Below, one piece after another: positions 56,223 through 64,000 of a DNA stretch of 64,000 bases. The stretch is from Streptomyces sp. NBC_00554 (GTDB lineage Bacteria; Actinomycetota; Actinomycetes; Streptomycetales; Streptomycetaceae). The stretch's first letter is position 1; every line of letters starts with the position of its first letter. The stretch covers positions 7,874,001 through 7,938,000 of the forward strand of contig NZ_CP107799.1 of NCBI RefSeq assembly GCF_041431135.1. The letters run 5' to 3'. The translations under genes were made by a program, and so were the position numbers. The notes under the pieces were generated by a model, which saw nothing but the letters and a program-made list of their open reading frames with translations, had not been told where the DNA came from and made no database searches.

Positions 56223-57095
56223 ATGCCGAACCTGCCCGATGTCGTGCTGTGGTCGATACCCGCCTTCCTGCTGCTCACCGTGATCGAGATGGTGAGCGTC
56301 AGGATCCATCCCGACGAGGATGCCGCGGGGTACGAGGCGAAGGACGCCGCTACGAGCGTCGGCATGGGACTTGGCTCTCTCGCCTTCGACTTCCTGTGGA
56401 AGATCCCGATCGTCGCCCTGTACACGGCGATCTACGAACTGACGCCCCTGAGCGTGCCCGTCCTGTGGTGGACCGTCCCGCTGATGCTGCTCGGGCAGGA
56501 CTTCTTCTACTACTGGTCGCACCGCGGGCATCACGTCATCCGCATCCTCTGGGCCTGCCACGTCGTGCACCACTCCAGCCGGAAGTTCAACCTCACCACC
56601 GCCCTGCGCCAGCCCTGGACGACCTGGACCGTCTGGCCCTTCTACGTCCCGCTCATCGCCCTCGGCGTGCATCCGGCGGCGCTCGCGTTCTGCTCGTCCG
56701 CGAACCTCGTGTACCAGTTCTGGATCCACACCGAGCGCATCGACAAGCTGCCCCGGGCCGTCGAGTTCGTCTTCAACACGCCCTCCCACCACCGCGTCCA
56801 CCACGCCTCCCAAGGCGGCTATCTGGACCGCAACTTCGGGGGCATCCTCATCGTCTGGGACCGCCTCTTCGGGTCGTTCACCGAGGAGACCGAGCGGCCC
56901 GTCTACGGGCTCACCAAGAACATCTCCACGTACAACCCCCTGCGCGTCGCCACCCACGAGTACGCCGCCATCGCCAGGGACCTGAAGGCGGCGGGCAGTT
57001 GGCGCGAGCGGGCAGGGCGGGTCTTCCGCGGGCCCGGCTGGCAGCCCGCGCAGACGGCCGCTCCGAAGACGCCGGTCACGGAGCCCGTCGCGTGA
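56223..57095 (+). CDS. Sterol desaturase/fatty-acid hydroxylase-superfamily protein
   Basis: A 290-residue membrane di-iron protein with three His clusters: HRGHH after FFYYWS, HVVHHSS, and HHRVHHASQG. The hydrophobic helices flank these motifs. Acts on membrane lipids or hydrocarbons; streptomycete substrate unknown. The first gene of a pair with the YhhN-like gene (GTGA overlap). Nothing resembling a strong Shine-Dalgarno precedes the ATG. Confidence 0.9.
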   Translation: MPNLPDVVLWSIPAFLLLTVIEMVSVRIHPDEDAAGYEAKDAATSVGMGLGSLAFDFLWKIPIVALYTAIYELTPLSVPVLWWTVPLMLLGQDFFYYWSHRGHHVIRILWACHVVHHSSRKFNLTTALRQPWTTWTVWPFYVPLIALGVHPAALAFCSSANLVYQFWIHTERIDKLPRAVEFVFNTPSHHRVHHASQGGYLDRNFGGILIVWDRLFGSFTEETERPVYGLTKNISTYNPLRVATHEYAAIARDLKAAGSWRERAGRVFRGPGWQPAQTAAPKTPVTEPVA

Positions 57096-57763
57096 ACCCA
57101 CGCCTCGCGCGCGTGCTCCTCGTCTCCTTCGGTGCGGCGGCCGCCGCGGACCTCGTCTCCCTGGCCGCGGACTTCGACCCCGGGCACACGCTTGCCAAGC
57201 CTCTCCTGATGCCCCTCCTCGCCGCCCATGCGGCCGCACGCGGCGGACCCCGGCTGCTCATCGCCGCGCTGCTCTTCGGCTGGGGCGGCGACACCCTGCT
57301 CCTCCTCGACGCCGAACCCGCCTTCCTCGCGGGGATGGCGTCCTTCGCGGCGGGTCACGTCTGTTACCTCGCGCTCTTCAAGAGCGCTCCACGCGCGCGT
57401 GGAGCATGGCTCGCCGGCGCGTACGGCATCGCCCTCGTCGCCACCGTCACCCTGCTGTGGCCCGGTCTGCCCGCCGAACTGCGCCTCCCCGTCGCCGGAT
57501 ACAGCCTGCTGCTGACCGCGATGGCGTACGGCGCGACCCGGCTGGGGCCCGTGGCGGGCGTCGGCGGCGCCCTCTTCATGCTCTCCGACACGCTCATCGC
57601 GACCGGGGTCGCCGACTGGCCGCAGCTCCCCAGGCCGGACTTCTGGATCATGCTCACGTACGTCGCCGCCCAGTTCCTGCTGGTCGATGGCGTGCTGGGC
57701 ACCCTCGGCGCGCGTTCGGCGCCGAGGGCGGCGTACGGTGGGATGCGCTCAACCACCCCCTGA
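57092..57763 (+). CDS. YhhN/TMEM86-family lysoplasmalogenase-like membrane protein
   Basis: A 223-residue protein with about eight hydrophobic helices: KPLLMPLLAAHAAARGGPRL, LLFGWGGDTLLLLDAEPAFL, FAAGHVCYLALF, GALFMLSDTLIA and MLTYVAAQFLLVDGV. The KPLLMP and GDTLLL motifs are typical. Animal relatives cleave the vinyl-ether bond of lysoplasmalogens. Co-transcribed with the desaturase-like gene, which fits lipid modification. The stop lies inside a 16-bp stem terminator. Confidence 0.87.
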   Translation: MNPRLARVLLVSFGAAAAADLVSLAADFDPGHTLAKPLLMPLLAAHAAARGGPRLLIAALLFGWGGDTLLLLDAEPAFLAGMASFAAGHVCYLALFKSAPRARGAWLAGAYGIALVATVTLLWPGLPAELRLPVAGYSLLLTAMAYGATRLGPVAGVGGALFMLSDTLIATGVADWPQLPRPDFWIMLTYVAAQFLLVDGVLGTLGARSAPRAAYGGMRSTTP

Positions 57764-57776
57764 GCGCATCCCACCG
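57736..57776. terminator. Perfect 16-bp stem terminator overlapping the YhhN stop
   Basis: CGGTGGGATGCGCTCA and its exact complement around a 9-nt loop. The gene's last codons and stop (57761-57763) are inside the structure, so the C-terminal residues (about GGMRSTTP) are encoded by terminator DNA. Confidence 0.88.
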
Positions 57777-57803
57777 TCGCCCCGCACGAGAAGGACCCTC
57801 GCC

Positions 57804-58847
57804 ATGCGCGCCACCACCATCCACGCCCCGTACGACATGCGCGTGGAGGACGTTCCCGAGCCCGTGGTGCAGCTGCCCACCGACGCGGTCGTGCGGGTGC
57901 TGCGGTCCTGCATCTGCGGCAGCGACCTGTGGGCGTACCGCGGCGAGGCGGCGCGGCAGCCGGGGCAGCGGATCGGGCACGAGTTCCTCGGCATCGTCGA
58001 GGAGACCGGCTCCGAGGTGACCGGCGTCAGGCGCGGCGACCTGGTCGTGGCCCCCTTCATGTGGTCCGACGGAGTGTGCGACTACTGCCGCGAAGGGCTC
58101 ACCACGTCCTGCGAGCACGGCGGCTTCTGGGGTGCCGTCGGGCACGACGGCGGGCAGGGCGAGGCCGTCCGCGTTCCCTACGCCGACGGCACCCTCGTAC
58201 AACTGCCCAAGGACGCGGCCTCGGACGACCACCTGCTGTCGGCTCTGCTCACGCTGTCCGACGTGATGGGCACGGGGCACCACGCGGCGCTCGGCGCGGG
58301 GGTCCGGAAGGGCTCCACCGTCGCCGTCGTCGGGGACGGCGCCGTCGGGCTGTGCGCCGTGCTGGCCGCCAAGCGGCTCGGCGCCGAGCGGATCATCGCG
58401 CTCGGCCGCCACCAGGCGCGCACCGACATCGCGCGCCTCTTCGGAGCCACTGACATCGTCGCCGAGCGCGGCGACGCGGCCGTCGAGGCCGTCCGGGAGC
58501 TGACCCGGGGCCAGGGCGCGCACTGTGTCGTCGAGGCGGTCGGAACCGAGCAGTCCATGAAGACGGCCTTGAACATCGCCCGCGACGGCGGCGCCATCGG
58601 CTTCGTCGGGGTTCCGCACGGCAGTGGTACGGGGCTGGATCTGGGCGTGATGTTCGACCGGAACGTCGCCCTGCGCGGCGGGGTCGCGCCGGTGCGCGCG
58701 TACATCCCGGAGCTGCTGCCCGACATCCTCGACGGGACCATCGACCCGTCGCCCGTCTTCGACCGGACGGTCGGCATCGAGGACGTGCCCGAGGGCTACA
58801 AGGCGATGGACGAGCGCACGGCTCTCAAGGTGCTCGTCACCAACTGA
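57804..58847 (+). CDS. Zinc-dependent alcohol dehydrogenase family protein
   Basis: A 347-residue MDR enzyme. The catalytic zinc ligands are in CICGSDLWAYRG, RIGHEFLGIVEE and CEHGGFWG. The structural zinc-type Cys loop (DGVCDYCREGLTTSCEHGG) is present but with three to four Cys only. The cofactor motif is VAVVGDGAVGLCAVLAAKRL. Prefers NAD(P)H; substrate unknown. Its 3' end is duplicated downstream. ATG 57804 follows GAGAAGGACC. Confidence 0.92.
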   Translation: MRATTIHAPYDMRVEDVPEPVVQLPTDAVVRVLRSCICGSDLWAYRGEAARQPGQRIGHEFLGIVEETGSEVTGVRRGDLVVAPFMWSDGVCDYCREGLTTSCEHGGFWGAVGHDGGQGEAVRVPYADGTLVQLPKDAASDDHLLSALLTLSDVMGTGHHAALGAGVRKGSTVAVVGDGAVGLCAVLAAKRLGAERIIALGRHQARTDIARLFGATDIVAERGDAAVEAVRELTRGQGAHCVVEAVGTEQSMKTALNIARDGGAIGFVGVPHGSGTGLDLGVMFDRNVALRGGVAPVRAYIPELLPDILDGTIDPSPVFDRTVGIEDVPEGYKAMDERTALKVLVTN

Positions 58848-58889
58848 CGCCGTTCGTCGGGCAAGGTGCTGGTCACTGACTGACGCCGT
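58826..58889. repeat. Imperfect duplication of the alcohol-dehydrogenase gene 3' end
   Basis: Copy 1 at 58826-58853 covers the last codons and stop of the gene. Copy 2 at 58862-58889 repeats it with three to four changes and includes a second TGA. A local duplication, noncoding in its second half. Confidence 0.75.
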
Positions 58890-58898
58890 CCTTCAGGC

Positions 58899-59939
58899 TC
58901 ACCACCGGATCGGCACCGGCAGCGCTGTCAGCACGCCCGAGACCACGACGACCACGCCCAGTGCCAGCACCTCCGCGCGCGCGGGGGAGCAGGCGCTGAG
59001 CGGGTCCGTGGCCCGGCGCAGCCGCAGGCGTGCCCACAGGGCCAGGACGGCCACGGCGACCACCAGGAGCAACTTGGCGAGCAGCGTGCGCCCGTACGCC
59101 GTCGTCGTCAGCTGGTCCAGGACCGTCCCCGGCGGCATCCGGCGCAGCGCGCTCCAGGTGCCCGTCGCGGTGAGCGCCGCGAACAGGACGGCCGCCACGC
59201 GCGCGTAGAGGCCGAGCAGCGCGACCCCCGTCTCCGTAGGACCCGATTTTCGCAACTCCCGCAGCATCCGCAGGACGTACAGCAGACCGCCCACCCACAG
59301 CGACGCGCAGATCAGGTGTACGAGCGTCAGGCCGGAGCCGACCAGCGGGCTGTCCTCCGTCGGGGGGTGGGCGCGCAGCGCCTCCGCGACGGCCACCGCG
59401 GCCAGCGGCCACACCTGGAGGGCGGGGCGGCGGTAGAAGGCGCAGAGGCCGGCCACTCCGAAGGCGTTGACCTCCAGGAGCGCGAGCTTGCCCTCCCGGG
59501 TCTGGTAGAGCCCGCCGACGTCCATGTCGGAGAGGTGATGGGGCAGCAGATTCCCGGTGGCCACTACCGAGGCCAGCCCGAGCGCGGCCACGAAACCGGC
59601 GGCCGCGGCGAACGGCGCCCAGCTGCGCGGCGCATCACCCAGGGGCGCACCCACGCGGCGGGCCAGCCGGGCCGCGAACAGCTCGCCCACGGGGACGCAC
59701 AGCGCCGCGAACAGCACCGCGCGCAGCAGGGCGATGCCGCCGGCGCCGGGGGGCGCGGCCTCTCCGGTGCCGTCCAGCGCGGCGCGCGGGCCGAGCAGCG
59801 GGATCAGGGCCGCCACCGCCACCAGGGCGAGCACGGCGACGGCCCGGCCGGTGGCATGGCGCCGGGCCGGCTCGGGTCCGTCGGCCACCTCGGCGGTCGG
59901 TCTTGTCAACGTCACCTCAAGATCTTCACCAGTCGTCAC
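58899..59939 (-). CDS. CopD-domain multipass membrane protein
   Basis: A 346-residue integral membrane protein with about nine hydrophobic helices. The central region has LTLVHLICASLWVGGLLYVL, a His-containing helix of the copper-resistance D fold, then YARVAAVLFAALTATGTWSA and GRTLLAKLLLVVAVAVLALW. The first helix follows RRHATGRAVAVLALVAVAAL. May import copper or anchor a periplasmic chaperone. GTG 59939 is one of several possible starts; no strong Shine-Dalgarno. Confidence 0.85.
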   Translation of the reverse strand: MTTGEDLEVTLTRPTAEVADGPEPARRHATGRAVAVLALVAVAALIPLLGPRAALDGTGEAAPPGAGGIALLRAVLFAALCVPVGELFAARLARRVGAPLGDAPRSWAPFAAAAGFVAALGLASVVATGNLLPHHLSDMDVGGLYQTREGKLALLEVNAFGVAGLCAFYRRPALQVWPLAAVAVAEALRAHPPTEDSPLVGSGLTLVHLICASLWVGGLLYVLRMLRELRKSGPTETGVALLGLYARVAAVLFAALTATGTWSALRRMPPGTVLDQLTTTAYGRTLLAKLLLVVAVAVLALWARLRLRRATDPLSACSPARAEVLALGVVVVVSGVLTALPVPIRW

Positions 59940-60013
59940 AGATCCGGGCAAGTGCAGTGAAACAACTGGCGGAACGGCATTCCGCCCATGGGTACGTCTC
60001 CGTCGGCCGGGCG

Positions 60014-60068
60014 ACTCAGGCCCAGATCCGGGATCAGGCCCAGGCCCGGGCCCGGGATCAGGCCCAGC
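60014..60068. repeat. Short direct-repeat cluster
   Basis: CAGGCCCAG and GGGATCAGGCCCAG repeated several times between the CoA-transferase stop and the copD-like start; may be a stretch of former coding or a recombination scar. Confidence 0.6.
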
Positions 60069-61443
60069 GGGCCGAGTCCGCCCCCAGAGGAACCGGCGGC
60101 CGTGCCCAGTCGTCCGGTCCGCCCGCGAAGGACACCGGCGGCCGGGCGTACCGCAGCCTCCCCAGCCCGCTGTCCCTCTCGGTGAGCCAGGCGTCCGCCT
60201 CGTACGGGGCATCCGCGGCCCCCTCACCCGAGTCGTCGAGCCCGCCCACCAGCCACGCCGCCGTCTGCGCAAGGGCCAGCCGTACGAGCCGGGTCCCGCC
60301 CTGCTCCGACTGCTCGGTGAGCGAACGCAGCACCGCGGCGGCCAGCAGATACCCCGTGCCGTGGTCGAGGGCCTGCGCGGGCAGTGCACCGGGCCGCTCC
60401 ACCGATCCCTCCGTCTCCGCGATCCCGGTCGCGACCTGCACCAGACTGTCGAAGCCGCGCCGCTCCGCCCATGGCCCGTACCCGCCCCACGCCGACAGCT
60501 GCGCCACCACCAGGCCGGGGTGCCGCTCGGCCAGCGCCTCCGGCGTGAGCCCGAACCGGTCCAGGGCGCCGGGCCGGTAGCCGGTGACGACGACGTCGGC
60601 CCCGGCGAGCAGCGCCTCGAAGGACTCCCGGTCGCCGGCGTGGCCGAGATCGAGGGAGGCGGACCGCTTGCCGAAGCCCGTGTCGGCGTGCTGGTCGGGG
60701 AGTTCGGGCAGCCGCGGCGAGTCCACGCGCAGGACGTCGGCGCCGAGCAGGGCGAGCGTACGGGTCGCGACCGGGCCCGCGATGACCCGTGTGAGGTCCA
60801 GGACGCGTACGCCCGCCGCGGGCAGCAGCGGGTCACCGGCGAGCGGCGCGAGCGCGCGTACCGGCGCGTCGCCGACCCGCTCCCGGCTCAGCAGCGGCCT
60901 GCGCGCCACCGCCGCGCCCTGCTCGTGCGCCGCCCACTCCTTCGCCGTACGCAGGGCGACGGCGAGGCCCCCGGCCGCGCACACCGTGTCCTCCACCTCC
61001 ACGGCGGACCGCTCGGCGAGGCGACCGGCGACGGTGTCCACCGACGCGTCCCCGGGCAGCCCGAGCGCGCTCAGCAACCGCGCCCGGTGATGCGGATAGT
61101 TCGCGTGCGTCCGCACCCAGCCGTCCGCGGCGCGCCAGAACCGGGACAGCGGCGCGAAGTTCACCGGCGCCCGCCCGTCGACCAGCAGATGGCGTTCACT
61201 CACGAACGCCGTGGCGACGGCACCGTCGTCGACCCGCACCTCGGGCACGTCCGGCAGCCCGGCCCGCCGCGCGCCCAGCTCGGCGCCCGCCAGCGCGCAG
61301 GCCCCGACACAGGCCCGCGCCAACTCCCGTACGGGCAGCCGCGCTTCCAGTACCCCACCCCGTACGACGTTCGATATCCGCGAGACCAGGGCGGCATCGC
61401 CACCCAGCGCCGACCAGACGAACTCGGTGTCCTCAGCAGTCAT
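60058..61443 (-). CDS. Family III CoA-transferase-like protein with apparently permuted halves
   Basis: A 461-residue CaiB/BaiF-superfamily protein whose segments appear in reversed order. Residues ~90-200 resemble the usual C-terminal half (FWRAADGWVRTHANYPHH, LLSALGLPGDASVDTVA). From about 225 it looks like the usual N-terminal half (GVRVLDLTRVIAGPVATRTL, LLGADVLRVDSP, KRSASLDLGHAGDRESFEAL, VVVTGYRPGALDRFGLTPEA), with LDHGTGYLLAAAVLRSL, which could hold the catalytic Asp, near 390. Typical members transfer CoA between acyl groups. ATG 61443. Confidence 0.8.
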   Translation of the reverse strand: MTAEDTEFVWSALGGDAALVSRISNVVRGGVLEARLPVRELARACVGACALAGAELGARRAGLPDVPEVRVDDGAVATAFVSERHLLVDGRAPVNFAPLSRFWRAADGWVRTHANYPHHRARLLSALGLPGDASVDTVAGRLAERSAVEVEDTVCAAGGLAVALRTAKEWAAHEQGAAVARRPLLSRERVGDAPVRALAPLAGDPLLPAAGVRVLDLTRVIAGPVATRTLALLGADVLRVDSPRLPELPDQHADTGFGKRSASLDLGHAGDRESFEALLAGADVVVTGYRPGALDRFGLTPEALAERHPGLVVAQLSAWGGYGPWAERRGFDSLVQVATGIAETEGSVERPGALPAQALDHGTGYLLAAAVLRSLTEQSEQGGTRLVRLALAQTAAWLVGGLDDSGEGAADAPYEADAWLTERDSGLGRLRYARPPVSFAGGPDDWARPPVPLGADSARWA

Positions 61444-61889
61444 AGAGGCACTATGCCGGGTGTACTGAATCAACATGTCGACCCGGGGTGACAGGGGAAG
61501 CATGCCGGGGCGGAATTCCGTGAGTGGGGAACAGGCCGTTCCGGCCCGCTGTCCAGCCTCCTCCCTGTTCCGGATGTTCCGGAACCCGACCGGTACATCG
61601 GCAGGGGCGACCCGCGGGCGGATCGGGAAGCAGGGGAACACCAACCGGAACCGGCAGCAGACAGCAGGGCATCTCGGGCTTGTGGACGAGGACCGGGCGC
61701 CGGGCATGGCTCCGGATGTCGGCGCACCGCCGTGAACAGCCGTCCGGCGCAGAAGTCGCGCCGGAGAGCCCATCCTTCGCCGCGCGATCATTTGTCTTGA
61801 ACTGTGAAAGTTTTGCGATCAATTGGTGACTACTCTCCACTGATATTGATCAAGTCCCGTACAGCGGGGCCGATTTCAGGGGGTGGAGA
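61444..61889. other. Intergenic region with a palindrome and an AT-rich promoter-like tract
   Basis: 446 bp with no convincing gene. It has an 8-3-8 perfect palindrome (61567-61585). The last ~90 bp are unusually AT-rich (around 61790-61860), a likely promoter for the metzincin gene. Confidence 0.65.
61567..61585. promoter_or_regulatory. Perfect 8-3-8 palindrome, candidate operator
   Basis: GTTCCGGA TGT TCCGGAAC. Such dyads are typical of dimeric repressor sites. No regulator assigned; it lies ~120 bp upstream of the CoA-transferase start and ~305 bp upstream of the metzincin start. Confidence 0.45.
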
Positions 61890-62981
61890 GTGGCTGGGAG
61901 AAACCCAGGACTCGTAGGAAGATCGGTCATGGCGTTCGCGCTCGTGGCCGGATTGTCGGCCTTCGCCGGCAGCGCGCATGCGGGTACGACCGAGTGCAAG
62001 CTTCCCGAGACGGGGGAACTGGGCGTCGAGCAACTGCCCACCGGATCGTCCGTGATCACGTGCGGCGCGGTCGGACGGGTCGTCGTCCACGACGGTGCCG
62101 GTGTGACCGTGCCCGAGCCGGGCATGGCCGTGAGCGTCGACATGCTCACCGTGGACGGCGAGTCACACGGATTCACGCTGGAGGTCGCGGCGGACGGCAA
62201 GATCTCCTACCTCCTCGAGGGAGCCACCGCGGACTCCTCCACCGCCGGCCACGACGTGCCCGAGCCGACGACACCCGACCCGGCGTCCGACGTCCCGGCG
62301 GAGGCGGACACGGTCACCGACTCCGCGGACTCCTCCACCGAGGCCGAGGTGGCCGACGTGGACGCCGCCGCCTCGCCGTCGGCATGCAGCGACGGTGCGT
62401 ACAAGACGGACGACCGCAAGGAGTACGGCACCTACAACTGGTACATCGGCGACGGCGGTCTGCCCGCCGGGCTGTCCAAGAACGACGCCATATACGTGTT
62501 CATGGACGCCCTCGACAACATCACCGACAGCTACAACAACTGCGGCTACAGCGACTCGGTCGGCGCCAAGGAGAACTACCTGGCCACCACCAGCCGGGAG
62601 GCGAGCGTCAACAAGAGCAGCCAGTGCACCGGCCAGGACGGCCTCAGCGTGTGGGACGCCGGCGACATCAAGGACACCGCCGTCGCCACGACCTGTTCGT
62701 ACACTTGGTCGATGCCGGGGGTGAAGAACGATCTGCGTGAGGCCGACGTCCGTTTCAACACGTACGACAAGGACTTCACGAACAAGCCGACCAGCACTTG
62801 CGCGAACAGGTACTTCGACGTCCGCTCCGTCGGTACGCACGAGGCCGGACACATCTTCGGACTCGGTCATGTCGGGGCGGGGCACGAGAACCTCACCATG
62901 TACACGGATTCGTTCAGGTGCAAGACGATCGCCAGGACCCTCGGCAAGGGCGAGATCCTGGCGCTGCGCAGTATCTACTAG
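61890..62981 (+). CDS. Secreted metzincin-like (matrixin/HExxHxxGxxH) protease
   Basis: A 363-residue exported zinc protease. It has a signal peptide (Arg in the n-region, LVAGLSAFAGSAHA), a Thr/Glu/Asp-rich middle that may be a linker or propeptide, then the catalytic domain ending in THEAGHIFGLGHVGAGHENL with the third His ligand, then the Met-turn LTMY. Cys pairs suggest disulfides outside the cell. GTG 61890 supplies the basic n-region; ATG 61929 is a weaker alternative. Secreted protease with unknown target. Confidence 0.88.
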   Translation: MAGRNPGLVGRSVMAFALVAGLSAFAGSAHAGTTECKLPETGELGVEQLPTGSSVITCGAVGRVVVHDGAGVTVPEPGMAVSVDMLTVDGESHGFTLEVAADGKISYLLEGATADSSTAGHDVPEPTTPDPASDVPAEADTVTDSADSSTEAEVADVDAAASPSACSDGAYKTDDRKEYGTYNWYIGDGGLPAGLSKNDAIYVFMDALDNITDSYNNCGYSDSVGAKENYLATTSREASVNKSSQCTGQDGLSVWDAGDIKDTAVATTCSYTWSMPGVKNDLREADVRFNTYDKDFTNKPTSTCANRYFDVRSVGTHEAGHIFGLGHVGAGHENLTMYTDSFRCKTIARTLGKGEILALRSIY

Positions 62982-63002
62982 GCAGCCCCCATGGAGGCGT
63001 CG

Positions 63003-63398
63003 ATGAGATGGTCCGGGCGATCCGCGGTTCTGCCAATGATGTTGACGGCGTTGGCCGTGGCGGCTGCGGCGTGCACGACGAGCAGCAGCAGTGACGGCGA
63101 CGGGGCGGCGTCCTGCGCCTACCGGATCCTGTACCAGGACCGGACGTACGAGGACGTCGCGGACGTGACGTTCAAGGCCGGCGGAAAGCTGGGCACCGCC
63201 ACCCACCCGGCCTGCGACGACACCGGCGGTCAGGACGAGACCCTGCCGGCGGACACGATGACGGCCTACGAAGTGGACGGCATCCCACCCGAGATGGCCA
63301 TCGCGGTCGGCGACACGCCTGCGGACGCGCGGCTCGTCGCCGTCTACTCGAACAAGGAACTGCCGCCCGAGGTGCAGAAACTGGTCGACGGATCCTGA
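63003..63398 (+). CDS. Small lipoprotein (DUF6281-like)
   Basis: A 131-residue protein with a lipobox (LAVAAAAC near residue 25), then a Ser-rich spacer and a small domain CAYRILYQDRTYEDVADVTF, HPACDDTGGQ. Similar to the streptomycete DUF6281 group from memory. The ATG at 63003, with GGAGG inside the upstream ATG context, is preferred over 62991. Close to the metzincin (22 bp), so perhaps co-expressed. Confidence 0.72.
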   Translation: MRWSGRSAVLPMMLTALAVAAAACTTSSSSDGDGAASCAYRILYQDRTYEDVADVTFKAGGKLGTATHPACDDTGGQDETLPADTMTAYEVDGIPPEMAIAVGDTPADARLVAVYSNKELPPEVQKLVDGS

Positions 63399-63400
63399 CA

Positions 63401-63430
63401 CCGGTGCGGGGCGTCACCGCCCCGCACCGG
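63401..63430. terminator. Perfect 13-bp stem bidirectional terminator
   Basis: CCGGTGCGGGGCG and its exact complement around TCAC, between the convergent lipoprotein and subtilase genes. Confidence 0.9.
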
Positions 63431-63456
63431 CCCGACCTGCTGTTTCCAGTCGTTCG

Positions 63457-63475
63457 CCCGGGGATCGTCCCCGGG
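63457..63475. terminator. Second short hairpin before the subtilase stop
   Basis: CCCGGGGA TCG TCCCCGGG, immediately downstream of the minus-strand subtilase stop; it probably assists termination there. Confidence 0.6.
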
Positions 63476-63476
63476 G

Positions 63477-64000
63477 TTACTTGACCGCCTTCAGCGCGTT
63501 GATGATCCCGGCCCCGTAGAAGCCGTTCAGGCGCTTGCCGCCCACGCAGGTGGCGTCGACGACACCGTCGCCGTTCCCGTCGTACGGGTCGGTCGGGCAA
63601 CCCGGGTTGTCCGCCTGGGCCTTGAGAAGCGCCTGGAGCTGGGCCGGGGTCGCCTTGGGGTACTTGGACTTCAGCAGCGCGGCCACGGCCGCGGCGTGCG
63701 GCGACGCCATCGACGTGCCCTGCAGGAAGCCGTACTGGTTGTTCGGCATCGTGGAGAGGATGCGGCCGTTCTGCGACGGCGTGTCCGGGATCTGGTAGCG
63801 GTCGCCGCCCGGCGCCGCGACGTCGATGACACCGTAGCCGTAGGTGGAGAAGTACGACTTGGTGCTGTTGACGCCGGTCGAACTCACCGTGACGACACCC
63901 GGCAGCTGGGTCGGGATGTCGAAGCACTCGTGCGGGTCTATCGTGCGCGGCACCGGAGTCGAGTCGTCGGGGCTGGACTCGTCGAGGATGGCGTCCGAGT
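63477..64000 (-). CDS. S8 (subtilisin-like) serine peptidase, C-terminal part only
   Basis: The 3' end of a subtilase whose frame is open to the window edge, so the Asp and His sites are upstream. Visible are ECFDIPTQLPGVVTVSSTGV, YGVIDVAAPGGD and the catalytic Ser in GTSMASPHAAAVAALL, then a Gly/Asp-rich tail ending NGFYGAGIINALKAVK. The usual inserted C-terminal stretch (DPYDGNGDGVVDATC) resembles calcium-binding loops. Secreted protease by family. Confidence 0.9.
   Translation of the reverse strand, partial: SDAILDESSPDDSTPVPRTIDPHECFDIPTQLPGVVTVSSTGVNSTKSYFSTYGYGVIDVAAPGGDRYQIPDTPSQNGRILSTMPNNQYGFLQGTSMASPHAAAVAALLKSKYPKATPAQLQALLKAQADNPGCPTDPYDGNGDGVVDATCVGGKRLNGFYGAGIINALKAVK

Overview
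This window is high-GC actinobacterial chromosome, almost certainly Streptomyces. The evidence is very G/C-rich third codon positions, frequent GTG/TTG starts, ATGA/GTGA stop-start couplings, an LAETG sortase substrate, a Gbn-type nucleoid protein and short intergenic repeats familiar from streptomycete genomes. The gene content and order from about 10.7 to 42.6 kb (LAETG surface protein, cobalamin genes, PiT transporter, Gbn, enoyl-CoA hydratase) match, from memory, a conserved streptomycete core region.

Layout. 0-2.5 kb: the end of a polar amino-acid ABC transporter (permease, ATPase) and an amidohydrolase. 2.6-10.3 kb: a secreted 2318-residue RHS/YD-repeat polymorphic toxin on the minus strand. 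It ends in a HINT pretoxin domain and an SCP1.201/DddA-like cytidine deaminase, and it faces a convergent SUKH-like gene. 10.7-11.6 kb: an LAETG-anchored surface protein. 11.8-30.4 kb: the cobalamin island. One tightly coupled run (cobD-cobQ-cobN-chelatase-cobO-cobB-cobI) lies behind a B12 riboswitch. A second run is cobM-cobL-cbiG/cobJ-cobH-cbiX-cobC. A ZIP-family metal permease sits between them on the other strand. Three of the coding sequences carry intergenic-type repeats in frame. 30.5-32.1 kb: a PiT phosphate transporter and small membrane protein behind a PHO box. 32.2-41.1 kb: GH25 lysozyme, class II aldolase-like protein, alpha/beta hydrolase, an uncharacterised protein, VOC protein, zinc peptidase, PQQ-like protein, and an ABC-F protein behind a 7-codon apparently leaderless ORF. 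41.1-42.6 kb: gbn, with a striking GATC cluster upstream, and an enoyl-CoA hydratase. 42.7-45.9 kb: an Asp23/AmaP envelope-stress locus flanked by inverted copies of one repeat family. 46-51 kb: SDR, GH15, SURF1, zinc-ribbon and DEDDh exonuclease genes. 51.1-55.3 kb: a four-gene catabolic operon (acetoacetate-decarboxylase-like, SDR, two paralogous amidohydrolases). 55.4-64 kb: VIT transporter, sterol desaturase, YhhN, zinc alcohol dehydrogenase, CopD-like membrane protein, an apparently permuted family III CoA-transferase, a secreted metzincin, a lipoprotein and the 3' end of a subtilase.

How it works together. The cobalamin genes cover most of the corrin ring: chelation, C20, C17, C11 and C5/C15 methylation, methylmutation, amidations, cobalt insertion, adenosylation and aminopropanol attachment. 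They mix early-cobalt (CbiX, CbiG) and late-cobalt (CobN plus AAA/VWA subunit) signatures. The precorrin-6A reductase and the lower-ligand genes are not in this window. The most distinctive items are the deaminase-tipped RHS toxin, the in-frame repeats in cob genes, the leader/alternative-hairpin arrangement before the ABC-F gene, and the GATC cluster before gbn.

No tRNA, rRNA, CRISPR array, insertion sequence or phage gene was recognised. All family assignments come from reading motifs; no database search was run.
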